From Arthrobacter zhangbolii (lineage in GTDB: Bacteria; Actinomycetota; Actinomycetes; Actinomycetales; Micrococcaceae), in the NCBI RefSeq assembly GCF_022869865.1, contig NZ_CP094984.1:2170001-2234000 (forward strand): a stretch of 64,000 bases of DNA, written 5' to 3'. Below are positions 7,632 through 16,662 of the stretch, piece by piece (the stretch's first letter is position 1; every line of letters starts with the position of its first letter). The notes below the pieces were generated by a model. That model saw nothing but the letters and a program-made list of their open reading frames with translations. It had not been told where the DNA came from and made no database searches. The translations under genes and the position numbers were made by a program.

Positions 7632-9132
7632 GCTTTTTGCGGAACAGCACCTTGGTCTTCGGATCCACAAAGATCAGGTAGAGGGCGAAGCCCAGTGCGG
7701 TCACCGCCGCAATCTGCCGGGCAGCAGTGAGGCTGAACTCGAAGTACGGCCAGATGTCCAGCTGGTCGCTGATGGCGTAGACCATAAAGAAGGAGACCAG
7801 CAGGTAGAGGGTCTTGGCCTGCCAGTCATCGCGCAGCCCGGTGACGGCGAACAGGGGAATCAGCCAGACCACATACCAGGACTGGATCATCGGGGCCAGC
7901 ATCACGATGGCGGCGAAGGCCAGCGCCAGCCGGCGGATCAGCCGGCTGTACTCGCCTACGAACATCTGCCACAGCACAATGCCCACCGAGGCCAGCCGGC
8001 CGATGGTGTGCACGATGTCGGCCAGCGTCCAGCCCGGCAGCCCGAGGGCGTTGCCCAGCGTGGCCACGAGCATGCCGGCAAAGCCGACGGGCGCGTACCA
8101 GATCCATACGCTGCCGGGCGTGCTGAGGGCGCCCACCCAGCCGAAGCCGAACCCGTTGATCAGGCCCATGATCCACAGCAGCCCCAGGGAGATTCCGGCG
8201 GTCATGAACCAGTAGCCGAATTTCCGCGGCCAGGAGGCATTTTTGCCGGCCCACAGCAGGCCGATGAACGGCAGGAAGATGATGGTGATGGGCTTGATGC
8301 CCACCGAGAGTGTCACCAGCAGGATGCCGGGCAGGACCCGCTTCGTGGCGGCCAGATAAAGCCCGGCCAGCGCCAGGCCGATCATCAGGGCATCGTTGTG
8401 GATGCTCGCAATGAAGTTTGTGAGGAACAGCGGGTTGGCTGCGGTCAGCCAAAGGGCGCGGTTGGGGTTGATGCCGTGCAGTTCGGCCAGTTTCGGCACA
8501 AAGTAAATACACATCGCCACACCGACTACGGCGATGAGCCGGAACAGCAGGATGGAGGACTCCACCTGTCCCCCGGTGACGCGGACCACGAGTTCCTCAA
8601 GCCAGAGGAAGACGGGGCCGTACGGCGTCGGGCTCTGCGCCCACAGATCGTCCGCCCCGATCTGCAGATAGTTGGAGATCTGCGAATAGCCGTCCTTGTA
8701 GGGATTCAGCCCGCTCACCATCACCAGCCCCTGGGCGATGTAGGCAAAAACGTCGCGACTGAAGAGCGGCAGGGTCAGGCACATAGGCGCGGACCAGGCG
8801 ATGATGGCCCGCATCACCACCGGCCGGGAGTCGGGGCCCCAGCCCTTCATGCGCTGCCCCAGGCGAAGCCAGGAACGGACCAGCAGCATGCCGCCCGTAG
8901 CCAGCAGCAGAACCGCTGCCACCGCACCGATCGGCTGGTCGAAGCGCAGCCAGATGATAACCGGGTTGGTCCGCAGGCCGGAGGCCAGGGACAGCCATCC
9001 GACACCGAACGAACCGGCCAGCATCATCATCGAACCGATGAACCCCTGGATGATTGCGACGTTCGGGCGGTCGGCTTTCGCTGTCTCCGGGCCAGGAGAC
9101 GAAGGCTCGGTCGCAGGGACCTGGGCGGTCAT
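7597..9132 (-). CDS. mptB: polyprenol-phosphomannose-dependent alpha-1,6-mannosyltransferase, MptB-like
   Basis: A 511-residue GT-C enzyme with about 13 membrane helices, expected to extend the alpha-1,6-mannan backbone of lipomannan using polyprenyl-phosphomannose. Key segments are LPLFSRDVFAYIAQGLVMVSG (acidic residue of the first catalytic loop), GLNPYKDGYSQ, PTPYGPVFLWLEELV, ANPLFLTNFIASIHNDALM and the C-terminal MIQSWYVVWLIPLFA. All match MptA/MptB proteins of corynebacteria and micrococci. The N-terminal 25 residues are disordered. It faces the GT87 gene and overlaps it by 35 bases at the 3' ends. Confidence 0.85.
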   Translation of the reverse strand: MTAQVPATEPSSPGPETAKADRPNVAIIQGFIGSMMMLAGSFGVGWLSLASGLRTNPVIIWLRFDQPIGAVAAVLLLATGGMLLVRSWLRLGQRMKGWGPDSRPVVMRAIIAWSAPMCLTLPLFSRDVFAYIAQGLVMVSGLNPYKDGYSQISNYLQIGADDLWAQSPTPYGPVFLWLEELVVRVTGGQVESSILLFRLIAVVGVAMCIYFVPKLAELHGINPNRALWLTAANPLFLTNFIASIHNDALMIGLALAGLYLAATKRVLPGILLVTLSVGIKPITIIFLPFIGLLWAGKNASWPRKFGYWFMTAGISLGLLWIMGLINGFGFGWVGALSTPGSVWIWYAPVGFAGMLVATLGNALGLPGWTLADIVHTIGRLASVGIVLWQMFVGEYSRLIRRLALAFAAIVMLAPMIQSWYVVWLIPLFAVTGLRDDWQAKTLYLLVSFFMVYAISDQLDIWPYFEFSLTAARQIAAVTALGFALYLIFVDPKTKVLFRKKLTAPAPGELRH

Positions 9133-9383
9133 CTACATGGTTCCAATCTCTGGGGGTTTCTGGTTCTGCGGGCCCCGGGCAGTTACATTCCTGCACCGTT
9201 CCGGCACCGGTTCTGAAGACGGGCACAAGAATGCCCGGGCACCGTCAATAGGCTGATATTAGCACCGCCGCCCGCACCTTCCCCGGCCGAATGCGACGCG
9301 GCCGCACTCAATCCTGTGAGCCCCGGCACGGTCGCATAGACTGAAGGTCCAGTCGTGACTAATGAGGCAAGGCGGTATTGGCT

Positions 9384-10223
9384 GTGGGGCGCCACCGGGC
9401 AGAACCTGTAGGGAAACCTTTTTCAAAACCACCGGGGAAAAAGGTCAGTACGTCCGGGCCGGACACGGCCCGCCGAACGTCCCGGCGCGCGGCCGGGGGC
9501 ACCTCTTTGTCCGCCCGCAACCCCGAACTCATCTTCTGGGGCGCTTTCCTCACTGCGGTGGGCGCAGGGGCCATGGTGTGGGTCCAGGTCCCTCCCGGCA
9601 TTGTCGCAACGGTTTCCGGGCTGCTTCTGTTCGCTTTTGGGATCACCTGGTATTTCAGCTCCACCCAGGATCGCTCCCCCGCCGCGCGGCCGGGTGCGGC
9701 ACTGCCCGGTTCGGCACTGCCCGCTACGGCGCCACGCCCTGAAGCAGTACAGCCCTCCCCTGCGGCATCGGGACCGACGGCGGCCGACGGCGCCGCCGCA
9801 GCAACTCTGCCCGCCGCAGCAGCTCCGGCCGCCGCGGCAACTGCCCCGGATGATGCGCAGGTTTCCTCTCCGTCTCCGTCGACTACGGCAATTCCGGTAC
9901 CGAACACGCCAGTACCGGATCTTTCGACTCGGGTGCCCGGCACCCGCCGCCACGCCCGCATGGGCGCGGTTGCAGTCCCCCCGCCCTCTCCGGGCCCCGT
10001 ACGAATGGGCGCCGGGATGCCCGCAGCCGGGGGACGGCGCGCAGCGGCTGCACCGGTCTTTCACGAGATGCCGGCCGAGCCGAGCCGCTGGACCCGGACC
10101 TTTGGGCCGCCCGAGACCGGCCAGATCCCGCTGCAGCCCTATCTCTCCGGCGCTCCTGCCTCTTTTGCCACCGCAGATGCCGACCTGCCGGACAGGCGCC
10201 AGCGCAGCCACTCAAGCCTGTAG
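9384..10223 (+). CDS. hypothetical two-helix membrane protein with long Pro/Ala tail
   Basis: A protein I cannot name. From the GTG at 9384 (spaced 8 bases from AAGGCGG; a TTG at 9378 is the alternative) it has a basic head of about 45 residues and two membrane helices (IFWGAFLTAVGAGAMVW and IVATVSGLLLFAFGITWYF). A low-complexity Ala/Pro/Ser/Thr tail of about 180 residues follows, ending in a Gln/Pro/Ser-rich segment. The tail has no recognisable domain and is probably disordered. It lies just upstream of orn on the same strand (41-base gap), so the two may be co-transcribed. Confidence 0.6.
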   Translation: MGRHRAEPVGKPFSKPPGKKVSTSGPDTARRTSRRAAGGTSLSARNPELIFWGAFLTAVGAGAMVWVQVPPGIVATVSGLLLFAFGITWYFSSTQDRSPAARPGAALPGSALPATAPRPEAVQPSPAASGPTAADGAAAATLPAAAAPAAAATAPDDAQVSSPSPSTTAIPVPNTPVPDLSTRVPGTRRHARMGAVAVPPPSPGPVRMGAGMPAAGGRRAAAAPVFHEMPAEPSRWTRTFGPPETGQIPLQPYLSGAPASFATADADLPDRRQRSHSSL

Positions 10224-10264
10224 CCCCTCCGTCCCGCGGCGTACGAACGCGGTACATTGGGATT

Positions 10265-10867
10265 GTGCCGATAACTAATGAACGTATGGTCTGGATCGAT
10301 TGCGAAATGACCGGTCTGGACATTAAGAATGATGCCCTGATTGAAGTGGCCGTCCTGGTCACGGACTCCGAACTGAATATCCTCGGTGACGGAGTGGACG
10401 TGGTGATCAAGCCGGACGACGCCGCCCTGGCCCAGATGGGGGACTTCGTGTGCCAGATGCACACCACCTCCAAGCTTCTGGACGAACTCCCGAACGGCAT
10501 CACCATGGCCGAGGCCGAGGCTGCCGTCATCGAATACATCACCAAGTGGGTCCCGGAGCCGAAGAAGGCACAGCTGGCGGGCAACTCCGTCGGTACCGAC
10601 AAGATGTTCCTGGCCCGTGACATGCCCGAGGTCATCGACTATCTGCACTACCGGATCATCGACGTGTCCACCATCAAGGAACTCGCCCGCCGCTGGTACC
10701 CGCGCGCCTACTTCCAGGCTCCGGCCAAAAACGGCGGACACCGCGCCCTGGGTGATATCCGGGATTCCATCAATGAACTCCGGTACTACCGTGAGGCCGT
10801 TTTTGTCCCGGCTCCGGGGCCGGACTCGGCGACCGCCAAGAAGATTGCCGCAGGGATTCAGGGTTAG
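10265..10867 (+). CDS. orn: oligoribonuclease
   Basis: A DEDDh 3'-5' exonuclease of 200 residues that degrades di- to penta-nucleotides, including pGpG, at the end of RNA turnover. The motifs are in order: WIDCEMTGLD (Exo I, Asp and Glu), LAGNSVGTDKMFLAR (Exo II) and KNGGHRALGDIRDSINEL (Exo III, His and Asp). The length is typical of the family. The start is a GTG at 10265. A tRNA-His gene follows on the same strand. Confidence 0.96.
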   Translation: MPITNERMVWIDCEMTGLDIKNDALIEVAVLVTDSELNILGDGVDVVIKPDDAALAQMGDFVCQMHTTSKLLDELPNGITMAEAEAAVIEYITKWVPEPKKAQLAGNSVGTDKMFLARDMPEVIDYLHYRIIDVSTIKELARRWYPRAYFQAPAKNGGHRALGDIRDSINELRYYREAVFVPAPGPDSATAKKIAAGIQG

Positions 10868-11007
10868 CTCCGTCACAAAAGGCCCCTTGGAGGGCCAACG
10901 TGTCAGAAGCACTCAAAAAACCGTGTAAGCTTGATTCCGCTGCCTCAGATAAATGAGTCCGCAAGACCACTCGCCTGGACTTCGCGGATGAACGTTTGAG
11001 GCACATG

Positions 11008-11083
11008 GTGGGTATAGCTCAGTTGGCAGAGCGCCTGGTTGTGGTCCAGGAGGTCGCGGGTTCAACCCCCGTTACTCACCCCA
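11008..11083 (+). tRNA. tRNA-His (anticodon GTG)
   Basis: The acceptor GTGGGTA pairs with TACTCAC (one G-T). The D-arm is AGCTCAGTTGGCAGAGC, the anticodon loop TTGTGGT holds GTG, and the T-arm is GGGTTCAACCCCC. Base 11007 is a G that can be the G-1 residue paired with discriminator C at 11080, the identity element for HisRS. CCA follows directly in the DNA (11081-11083), unlike the other two tRNAs in the window. Confidence 0.96.
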
Positions 11084-11107
11084 ATGAGGCTGGCGGTTAC
11101 AGCTTCG

Positions 11108-11150
11108 AAAGGCCGCCTCGGATGATTCCGGGGCGGCCTTTGCTGTTTGT
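11108..11150 (+). terminator. intrinsic terminator after tRNA-His
   Basis: A 10-bp stem (AAAGGCCGCC at 11108-11117 with GGCGGCCTTT at 11132-11141) with a 14-base loop is followed by TGCTGTTTGTGTTT. It probably ends the orn/tRNA-His transcript. Confidence 0.8.
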
Positions 11151-11265
11151 GTTTCACTGTTAGCGGCTGGCGTTCGCCTGACGCAGCCGTCGTGTTCCGG
11201 GCCCCGAGCCGGAACCGTCAGAACCACTACGCCTATGCGTGGCTTATCAATGAGGAGGCGCCGCC

Positions 11266-12423
11266 TTGGAGCGCAGACTGTTCGAAGAGGACCATGAGCT
11301 GTTCCGGGACGTCGTCCGGGAATTCGATGCACGCGAGGTCGCCGCCGGTTACGCGGAATGGGATGCGGCGCACATGATGCCGCGCCGCATGTGGAAGGCG
11401 GCCGGTGAGCAGGGCCTGCTGGGCCTGGCGGTTCCTGAAGAGTTCGGCGGAGCCGGAATGCCGGACTACCGTTTCCGCGCTGTTATGGACGAGGAATTTG
11501 CCCGGTCCAGCCACCTGGCCGTAGCCTTGGCGTTCCACCTGCATGATGATCTGGTCCTCCCCCACCTGCTGGCCTACGGGTCCGAGGATCTGAAGCAGCG
11601 CTGGCTGCCGGACATGGTTTCCGGTGACAAAGTCACCTCCGTGGCGTGGACCGAGCCAGGGGCCGGCAGCGACCTTCGCGGCATCCGCACCAAGGCGGTC
11701 CGTACCGACGACGGCGACTGGGTGATCAACGGCCAGAAGACCTTCATCGGCAACGGGATCTCCGGCGACGCGTCACTGGTCCTGGCCCGCACCGACGGCG
11801 GTGCCGGGCGCGGACAGCGGGATTCCTTCAGCATGTTCATGGTGGAGAAGACCGAGGGGTACAGCACCGGCCGCCAGCTGGACAAAATGGGCCTGAAGGC
11901 GTCGGACACCGCTGAACTGTTCTTCGACAACGTCCGCGTTCCCGCCGGCAATCTTGTCGGTGAAGTCGGACGCGGCCTGGAATACGCTGCCGGCCAGCTT
12001 CCGCAGGGTCGGCTGGCTATCGCTGTTGCGTCCTCCGCCGTGTCCCGCGCGGTTTACCAGGCAACCCTTGAGTACACCCGGGAGCGCAACGCCTTCGACA
12101 GCCGGGTGGCGGACTTCCAAAACACCCGCTTCGCGCTGGCGGACATTGCCACCGAAGTCGAGGTCACCGAAGCCTACGTCGACTCAGCCATCACGGCCTT
12201 CAACGAGGGCAAGCTTGACGCCGTCTCCGCCGCGAAAGCCAAGCTGTGGGCCAGCGAACGCGCCAAGTCCATTACCGACCGCTGTCTGCAGCTCCATGGA
12301 GGCTACGGCTACATCATGGAATACCCCGTGGCACAGGCGTTCCTGGCCGCACGGCTGCTGACCATTTTCGGCGGCACCAGTGAAATCATGCGGGACGTCA
12401 TCGGACGCGACATCGCCCGCTAA
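11266..12423 (+). CDS. acyl-CoA dehydrogenase family protein
   Basis: A flavoprotein-fold enzyme of 385 residues resembling long-chain acyl-CoA dehydrogenases. The N-terminal helical domain spans residues 1-120. The FAD-binding middle domain has SVAWTEPGAGSDLRGI and INGQKTFIGNG. The C-terminal helical domain has DRCLQLHGGYGYIMEYPVAQ and TIFGGTSEIMRDVIGR. Two positions that hold the catalytic Glu in different subfamilies are both Gly here: G248 in LPQGRL (usually QERL) and G369 in IFGGT (YEGT in the medium-chain type). The TTG start at 11266 is 7 bases from GAGGAGG. It is monocistronic or leads def, which begins 42 bases downstream. Confidence 0.88.
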   Translation: MERRLFEEDHELFRDVVREFDAREVAAGYAEWDAAHMMPRRMWKAAGEQGLLGLAVPEEFGGAGMPDYRFRAVMDEEFARSSHLAVALAFHLHDDLVLPHLLAYGSEDLKQRWLPDMVSGDKVTSVAWTEPGAGSDLRGIRTKAVRTDDGDWVINGQKTFIGNGISGDASLVLARTDGGAGRGQRDSFSMFMVEKTEGYSTGRQLDKMGLKASDTAELFFDNVRVPAGNLVGEVGRGLEYAAGQLPQGRLAIAVASSAVSRAVYQATLEYTRERNAFDSRVADFQNTRFALADIATEVEVTEAYVDSAITAFNEGKLDAVSAAKAKLWASERAKSITDRCLQLHGGYGYIMEYPVAQAFLAARLLTIFGGTSEIMRDVIGRDIAR

Positions 12424-12465
12424 GCCGAGCTCCTCCCGTTCAAACCATACGAAAGAAAGACAGCA

Positions 12466-13038
12466 ATGACCGTTCGTCCCATCGTCATCCACGGAGAACC
12501 CGTCCTGCACCGCCGGGCGGCCGAAGTGGAAGAGTTCAATGACGAACTGCGTGCCCTGGTCGCAGACATGTACGAAACCATGGACGTTGCCAACGGCGTG
12601 GGCCTGGCGGCACCGCAGATCGGCGTCGGACTGCGTCTGTTTACCTTTGCCTACGAGAACGACGACGACGCCCCGGACCGCGGCGTCGTCATCAATCCGG
12701 TGCTCATCACCTCCAAGGTGCCCGGTTCGGCGCCGGACCCGGACGAGACCTCCGAAGGCTGCCTGTCCGTGCCGGGTGAGAATTTCCCCGTCAACCGGGC
12801 GGAGTGGGCCAAGATCAAGGGCTTCGACGAACACGGCTCCCCCGTGGAGTTTGAGGCGACCGACTGGTTCGCCCGCGTCATCCAGCACGAGTATGACCAC
12901 CTTGACGGCAAGCTCTACGTGGACCGGCTGACGGACCGCTGGAGCCGGAAGGCACGCAAGGCCATCAAGGCGCAGGGCTGGACCGTTCCGGGCAACACCT
13001 GGATGCCGGGTGTTGATCCGGATCCTTTCGGCCACTGA
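12466..13038 (+). CDS. def: peptide deformylase
   Basis: Removes the N-formyl group from nascent proteins using a metal ion. All three signatures are present: [10 protein letters not shown] (motif 1), EGCLSVPG (motif 2, Cys ligand) and QHEYDHLDG (motif 3, two His ligands and the catalytic Glu). At 190 residues the length is normal. The C-terminal segment ([14 protein letters not shown]) is typical of actinobacterial type I enzymes. No fmt is adjacent. Confidence 0.97.
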   Translation: MTVRPIVIHGEPVLHRRAAEVEEFNDELRALVADMYETMDVANGVGLAAPQIGVGLRLFTFAYENDDDAPDRGVVINPVLITSKVPGSAPDPDETSEGCLSVPGENFPVNRAEWAKIKGFDEHGSPVEFEATDWFARVIQHEYDHLDGKLYVDRLTDRWSRKARKAIKAQGWTVPGNTWMPGVDPDPFGH

Positions 13039-13067
13039 TCCGCGGGGGTGTCCCGACCCTAAGCCAG

Positions 13068-13110
13068 CTGCACCAAAAGCCGGGTGCACCAAAATCCGGC
13101 TGCACCACAA
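13068..13110. repeat. 16-bp tandem repeat, about 2.7 copies
   Basis: Three head-to-tail units (13068-13083, 13084-13099, 13100-13110) are built on C/G-TGCACCAAAA-G/T-CCGG. They sit between the def stop and the terminator, inside the 3' untranslated region. Confidence 0.8.
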
Positions 13111-13146
13111 TGAAAGGCCCGCAGGTTTCCCTGCGGGCCTTTCATT
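13111..13146. terminator. bidirectional terminator between def and gap
   Basis: A near-perfect stem of about 14 bp (TGAAAGGCCCGCAGG with CCTGCGGGCCTTTCA) around a short T-rich loop. T/A tracts on both sides serve the converging def (+) and GAPDH (-) transcripts. Confidence 0.85.
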
Positions 13147-13164
13147 TCCAGTGCTCTGCTGCAG

Positions 13165-14628
13165 CTAGCCGGCGATGGAGGCCAGCGACTGGGCCTTCGG
13201 GTAGGCCGGCGGATTCACTTGTGCCATTTCCTCCAGCACACGGACCACCTGGCAGCTGTAGCCGAACTCGTTGTCATACCAGACGTACAGCACCAGGTTC
13301 GTGCCGTTGGAAATGGTAGCGAGGCCGTCCACGATGCCCGCACGCTTGGAGCCCACGAAGTCGCTGGACACCACTTCGGGCGAGTCGATGTAATCGATCT
13401 GCTTGTGCAGGGGCGAGTTCAGCGAGGTTTCGCGCAGGAAGGCGTTGACCTCATCCTTGTCCGTGGCCGTTTCGAGGTTCAGGTTCAGGATGGCCATGGA
13501 GACATCGGGGGTGGGCACCCGGATGGCATTGCCGCTGAGCTTTCCGGCCAGTTCGGGCAGCGCCTTGGCCACAGCCTTGGCGGCGCCGGTCTCGGTGATG
13601 ACCATATTCAGGGCAGCGGAGCGTCCGCGCCGGTCCCCGTTGTGGAAGTTATCGATGAGGTTCTGGTCATTGGTGAAGGAATGCACGGTTTCCACGTGCC
13701 CGTTCACGATCCCGTACTTGTCGTTCAGGACCTTCAGCACCGGCGTGATGGCATTGGTGGTGCAGGACGCGGCCGTGATAATCCGGTCTTCATCGGTAAT
13801 GGACCCGTGGTTGATGCCGTGGACGATGTTCTTCAGGTTTCCCTTGCCCGGCGCGGTCAGCAGCACCCGGGAGACGCCCTTGGCGGCCAGGTGCTGGGAA
13901 AGTCCTTCTTCATCGCGCCAGCGCCCGGTGTTGTCCACCACGACGGCGTTGCTGATGCCGTAGGAGGTGTAGTCCACCGTTGCGGGGTCGTTGGAGTAGA
14001 TCACCTGGATCAGGGTGCCGTTGGCGAGGATGGTGTTCTTTTCCTCGTCTACGGTGATGGTTCCGTTGAACGCCCCGTGGACGGAATCCCGGCGCAGCAG
14101 GCTCGCCCGCTTGACGAGGTCATTCTCGGAGCCCTTCCGCACCACGATGGCCCGCAGCCGCAGTCCCTGACCACCTCCGGCCTTTTCCACGAGGATCCGG
14201 GCCAGCAGGCGCCCGATGCGGCCGAAGCCGTAGAGGACAACGTCAGTGCTGGTCCGCGCATCCGCCCCGCGCCGGCCGGCGACGTCAGCGAGTTCGGTGC
14301 GCAGGAATTCGACCAGGTCTCCGCCCTGTTCCTTGTATTTGTTGCTCATGCGGGCCAGGTCAATGGATGCCGCGCCGAGATCGAGCTCGGTCAGTGCCTT
14401 CAGCAGCGGGTAGGTCTCGGAAACCGGAAGTTCCGTCTCATCGATCTGGCGGGCGAAGCGGTGGGCCTTGAGGATATCGATGACCGATTTGTTGACGAGC
14501 GGGCGCCCGTGGACCGAAGTAACCACGCTGTTCTCCCGGTAGAGCCGCCCGATCAGCGGGATCATCGCCTCGGCGAGGGCCTCCCGATCCATCCAGGAAT
14601 CAAGGCACGTATCGGAATTGGAGCTCAC
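13165..14628 (-). CDS. glyceraldehyde-3-phosphate dehydrogenase, long form (GapB-like)
   Basis: Interconverts glyceraldehyde-3-phosphate and 1,3-bisphosphoglycerate. The protein has 487 residues, about 150 more than classical GAPDH, because of an N-terminal helical extension (residues 1-125). The catalytic core has the nucleotide-binding GFGRIGR (134-140) and ITAASCTTNAI with Cys289, and ends with WYDNEFGYSCQVVRVL. This long class resembles GapB of corynebacteria, reported as the gluconeogenic NADP-using isozyme; cofactor use here is inferred only. The GTG at 14628 lies 11 bases after AAAGGA. The gene is convergent with def and downstream of an MFS gene on the same strand. Confidence 0.9.
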   Translation of the reverse strand: MSSNSDTCLDSWMDREALAEAMIPLIGRLYRENSVVTSVHGRPLVNKSVIDILKAHRFARQIDETELPVSETYPLLKALTELDLGAASIDLARMSNKYKEQGGDLVEFLRTELADVAGRRGADARTSTDVVLYGFGRIGRLLARILVEKAGGGQGLRLRAIVVRKGSENDLVKRASLLRRDSVHGAFNGTITVDEEKNTILANGTLIQVIYSNDPATVDYTSYGISNAVVVDNTGRWRDEEGLSQHLAAKGVSRVLLTAPGKGNLKNIVHGINHGSITDEDRIITAASCTTNAITPVLKVLNDKYGIVNGHVETVHSFTNDQNLIDNFHNGDRRGRSAALNMVITETGAAKAVAKALPELAGKLSGNAIRVPTPDVSMAILNLNLETATDKDEVNAFLRETSLNSPLHKQIDYIDSPEVVSSDFVGSKRAGIVDGLATISNGTNLVLYVWYDNEFGYSCQVVRVLEEMAQVNPPAYPKAQSLASIAG

Positions 14629-14738
14629 AGATCTTCACATCCTTTTCTCAGCCGGCACTGCGTTGTGCCGGTTGGCGGTATTCCCTACAAGTGTATTAGG
14701 ACACATCAACCCCGCCGGACAGCCAGACGAGACGTTTG

Positions 14739-16046
14739 TCACAATGCGGAGGGACGGATCTGGCTGGACTGTCCCGTTGCCTTGTCCGCGGGCTCCAGGT
14801 CAGCCAGCTCGCGAACGCGTCGCAGCGGCCCGAACGCGGCAATCAGCGGCGCGAGGGCGGCAACCAGGACGCCGGTGAGGATTGCCCCCCGGATTCCGAC
14901 GAGGTCCACCAGGAGCCCGGCGGCGAATGCGGCGATGGCGAGCATGCCCCACGTGACCATACGCAGGGCCGAGCCGAGCCGTCCGAGCATCTGCGGCGGG
15001 CACACCCGTTGGCGGAAGGTCGTGGAGACAACAATGTTGAGGGAAATGGAAAAACCGGCGATAAACAATCCGATAAAGCCTGCGGCCATGCCCCACCCCG
15101 GCGATATAAGAAGCACGCTCGCATAACCTGCCACGGCGGGAAACATGGAATAGCGCCATACCCGGCCGGAGCCGAAACGCCCGGCAATCCATCGCACGGA
15201 AAGTCCGCCGACAGTTCCGCCCACCGCTGTTGCTGCCGTCAGCAGTCCCAGCATGGCGGGGGTTTCCCCGAGGGACCGGATCACCAGCAGGACCAGCAGG
15301 GAAACCACTATGTTTCCGCCGAGGTTCCACAGCGCACCGGTGAACAGCAGCATCCGCAGGGCCACCGTGCTGAAGATGTACCTCAGGCCCTCCCCCATCT
15401 CCCGCAGGACGCGGTACTCCTTCGAGCGGGCGGGTTCCGGTTCGGAGAGGTCCAGCCGGATGATCGCTGCCAGCGAGGCCAGTGAGGCCGCCACCTGCAG
15501 CAGCATCGCGTTGGATGCTCCCCAGGCTGCGGTCACCCAGCCGCCCAGGGCCCGTCCGCCGGCGTCGCCCATGGCGCCGGAGCCGGTCATCAGGCCGTTG
15601 CCTTCAACCAGTTCCTCGCGGTCCACTGCAGCGGGGATAAGTGCCTGCTCGGCCAGGGTAAAGAAGACGGCGGCCAGTCCGGCGAGGAAGGATACCGTAA
15701 AGAGCTGAGTCACGGTCAGCACGTCCAGCCACCAGGCCACCGGCAGGCTGGCCAGCAGCAGCGTCCGCAGGGCCAGCGAGAAAACTATTATCGGCCGCCT
15801 CCGGTAGCGGTCCACCAGCACACCGATGGGAAGGCCGAACAGCAGCCATGGCAGGAAAGGCATACCGGCCAGGATTGCCACTGTCGCATTTGAGGCGTCC
15901 AATTCAGTGACCGCAATAACGGGCAGCGCGACACTTGTCACTGCGACACCGAATATGCCGGCCGTCGATGAAATCCACAACCGCCGGAAATTGGCGTTGC
16001 GGAATACCAACGGCCTGCGTGCCTCCGCGGTATTGGACATTGCCAC
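14739..16046 (-). CDS. MFS transporter (exporter type)
   Basis: A 12-helix major facilitator protein of 435 residues, likely a proton-driven exporter. The loop 2-3 signature LPIGVLVDRYRRRPIIVFS (MFS motif A) is clear, and the two six-helix halves are separated by a basic/acidic loop LSEPEPARSKEYRVLREMGEGLRY. This pattern matches the drug-efflux or enterobactin-exporter-like MFS_3 group. The start may be the GTG at 16046 or the ATG two codons later at 16040; neither has a strong ribosome binding site. The substrate cannot be told from sequence. Confidence 0.82.
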   Translation of the reverse strand: MAMSNTAEARRPLVFRNANFRRLWISSTAGIFGVAVTSVALPVIAVTELDASNATVAILAGMPFLPWLLFGLPIGVLVDRYRRRPIIVFSLALRTLLLASLPVAWWLDVLTVTQLFTVSFLAGLAAVFFTLAEQALIPAAVDREELVEGNGLMTGSGAMGDAGGRALGGWVTAAWGASNAMLLQVAASLASLAAIIRLDLSEPEPARSKEYRVLREMGEGLRYIFSTVALRMLLFTGALWNLGGNIVVSLLVLLVIRSLGETPAMLGLLTAATAVGGTVGGLSVRWIAGRFGSGRVWRYSMFPAVAGYASVLLISPGWGMAAGFIGLFIAGFSISLNIVVSTTFRQRVCPPQMLGRLGSALRMVTWGMLAIAAFAAGLLVDLVGIRGAILTGVLVAALAPLIAAFGPLRRVRELADLEPADKATGQSSQIRPSAL

Positions 16047-16183
16047 AGAATAGCGGAGCGATGAGGAAAACCAGCCAGTCTGCGCCGGCGAATCGGCACA
16101 TTGGCTGAAAGCCGCGGGAAAAAAGCCCGTTTTCGGCGATTACCCTTGCGCAGCCGGGCTTCCTGCTCCGAAAGGCACGGAGG

Positions 16184-16591
16184 GTGGACGGGTTGGCCGG
16201 TAAGCCGGGTTTTGTACACCGGATCCGTTACCGGAAAGGGTGCGGCAATCATCCATCTAGGACCGCCGTTGCCGGCGGCCTCAAGCGGCCTACCCGGACA
16301 CATCGGGCGGGCAGCCCTCAAACGTGTCCTGTATGGCCTTGCTCCGGGTGGGGTTTACCTAGCCGTCCCGGTCACCCGGGACGCTGGTGGTCTCTTACAC
16401 CGCCTTTTCACCCTTACCTGCAGACCTGCAAAACAGGCCGCGGGCGGTTTGTTTTCTGTGGCACTGGCCTGCGGGTTTCCCCGAGTGGGCGTTACCCACC
16501 ACCCTGCCCTGCGGAGCCCGGACTTTCCTCGGCGGCAGCGGTACCCGTAAAGGCAGCCGCGCCAACGCGATTGCCTGGCCAACCCGTCCAC
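16184..16591 (-). ncRNA. rnpB: RNase P RNA, class A
   Basis: The catalytic RNA of RNase P, which trims the 5' leader of tRNAs. On the minus strand the ends pair as a 15-bp P1 helix (16591-16577 with 16198-16184). The universal core motif GAGGAAAGTCCGGGCTCC lies at 16530-16513, and the ACAGAAA element at 16459-16453. The 3' region repeats the expected pairing with P4. The length of about 408 nt is normal for an actinobacterium. The ends are set by P1 and could be off by a few bases. Confidence 0.95.
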
Positions 16592-16662
16592 GGTCAACTC
16601 TACCGTCCCGCAGCGGTTGCCCCGGACAGGGGCGCGTGCGCCCACTCGCGTACGATTAACCG

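Noticed and set aside
14681-14695. Half-site CTACAAG upstream of the GAPDH gene as a FasR site
   Set aside because: Only one half of the palindrome is present and the other half does not match.
13219-15126. 635-residue open frame on the plus strand
   Set aside because: It runs through the GAPDH gene and into the MFS gene on the other strand and has no recognisable domain.
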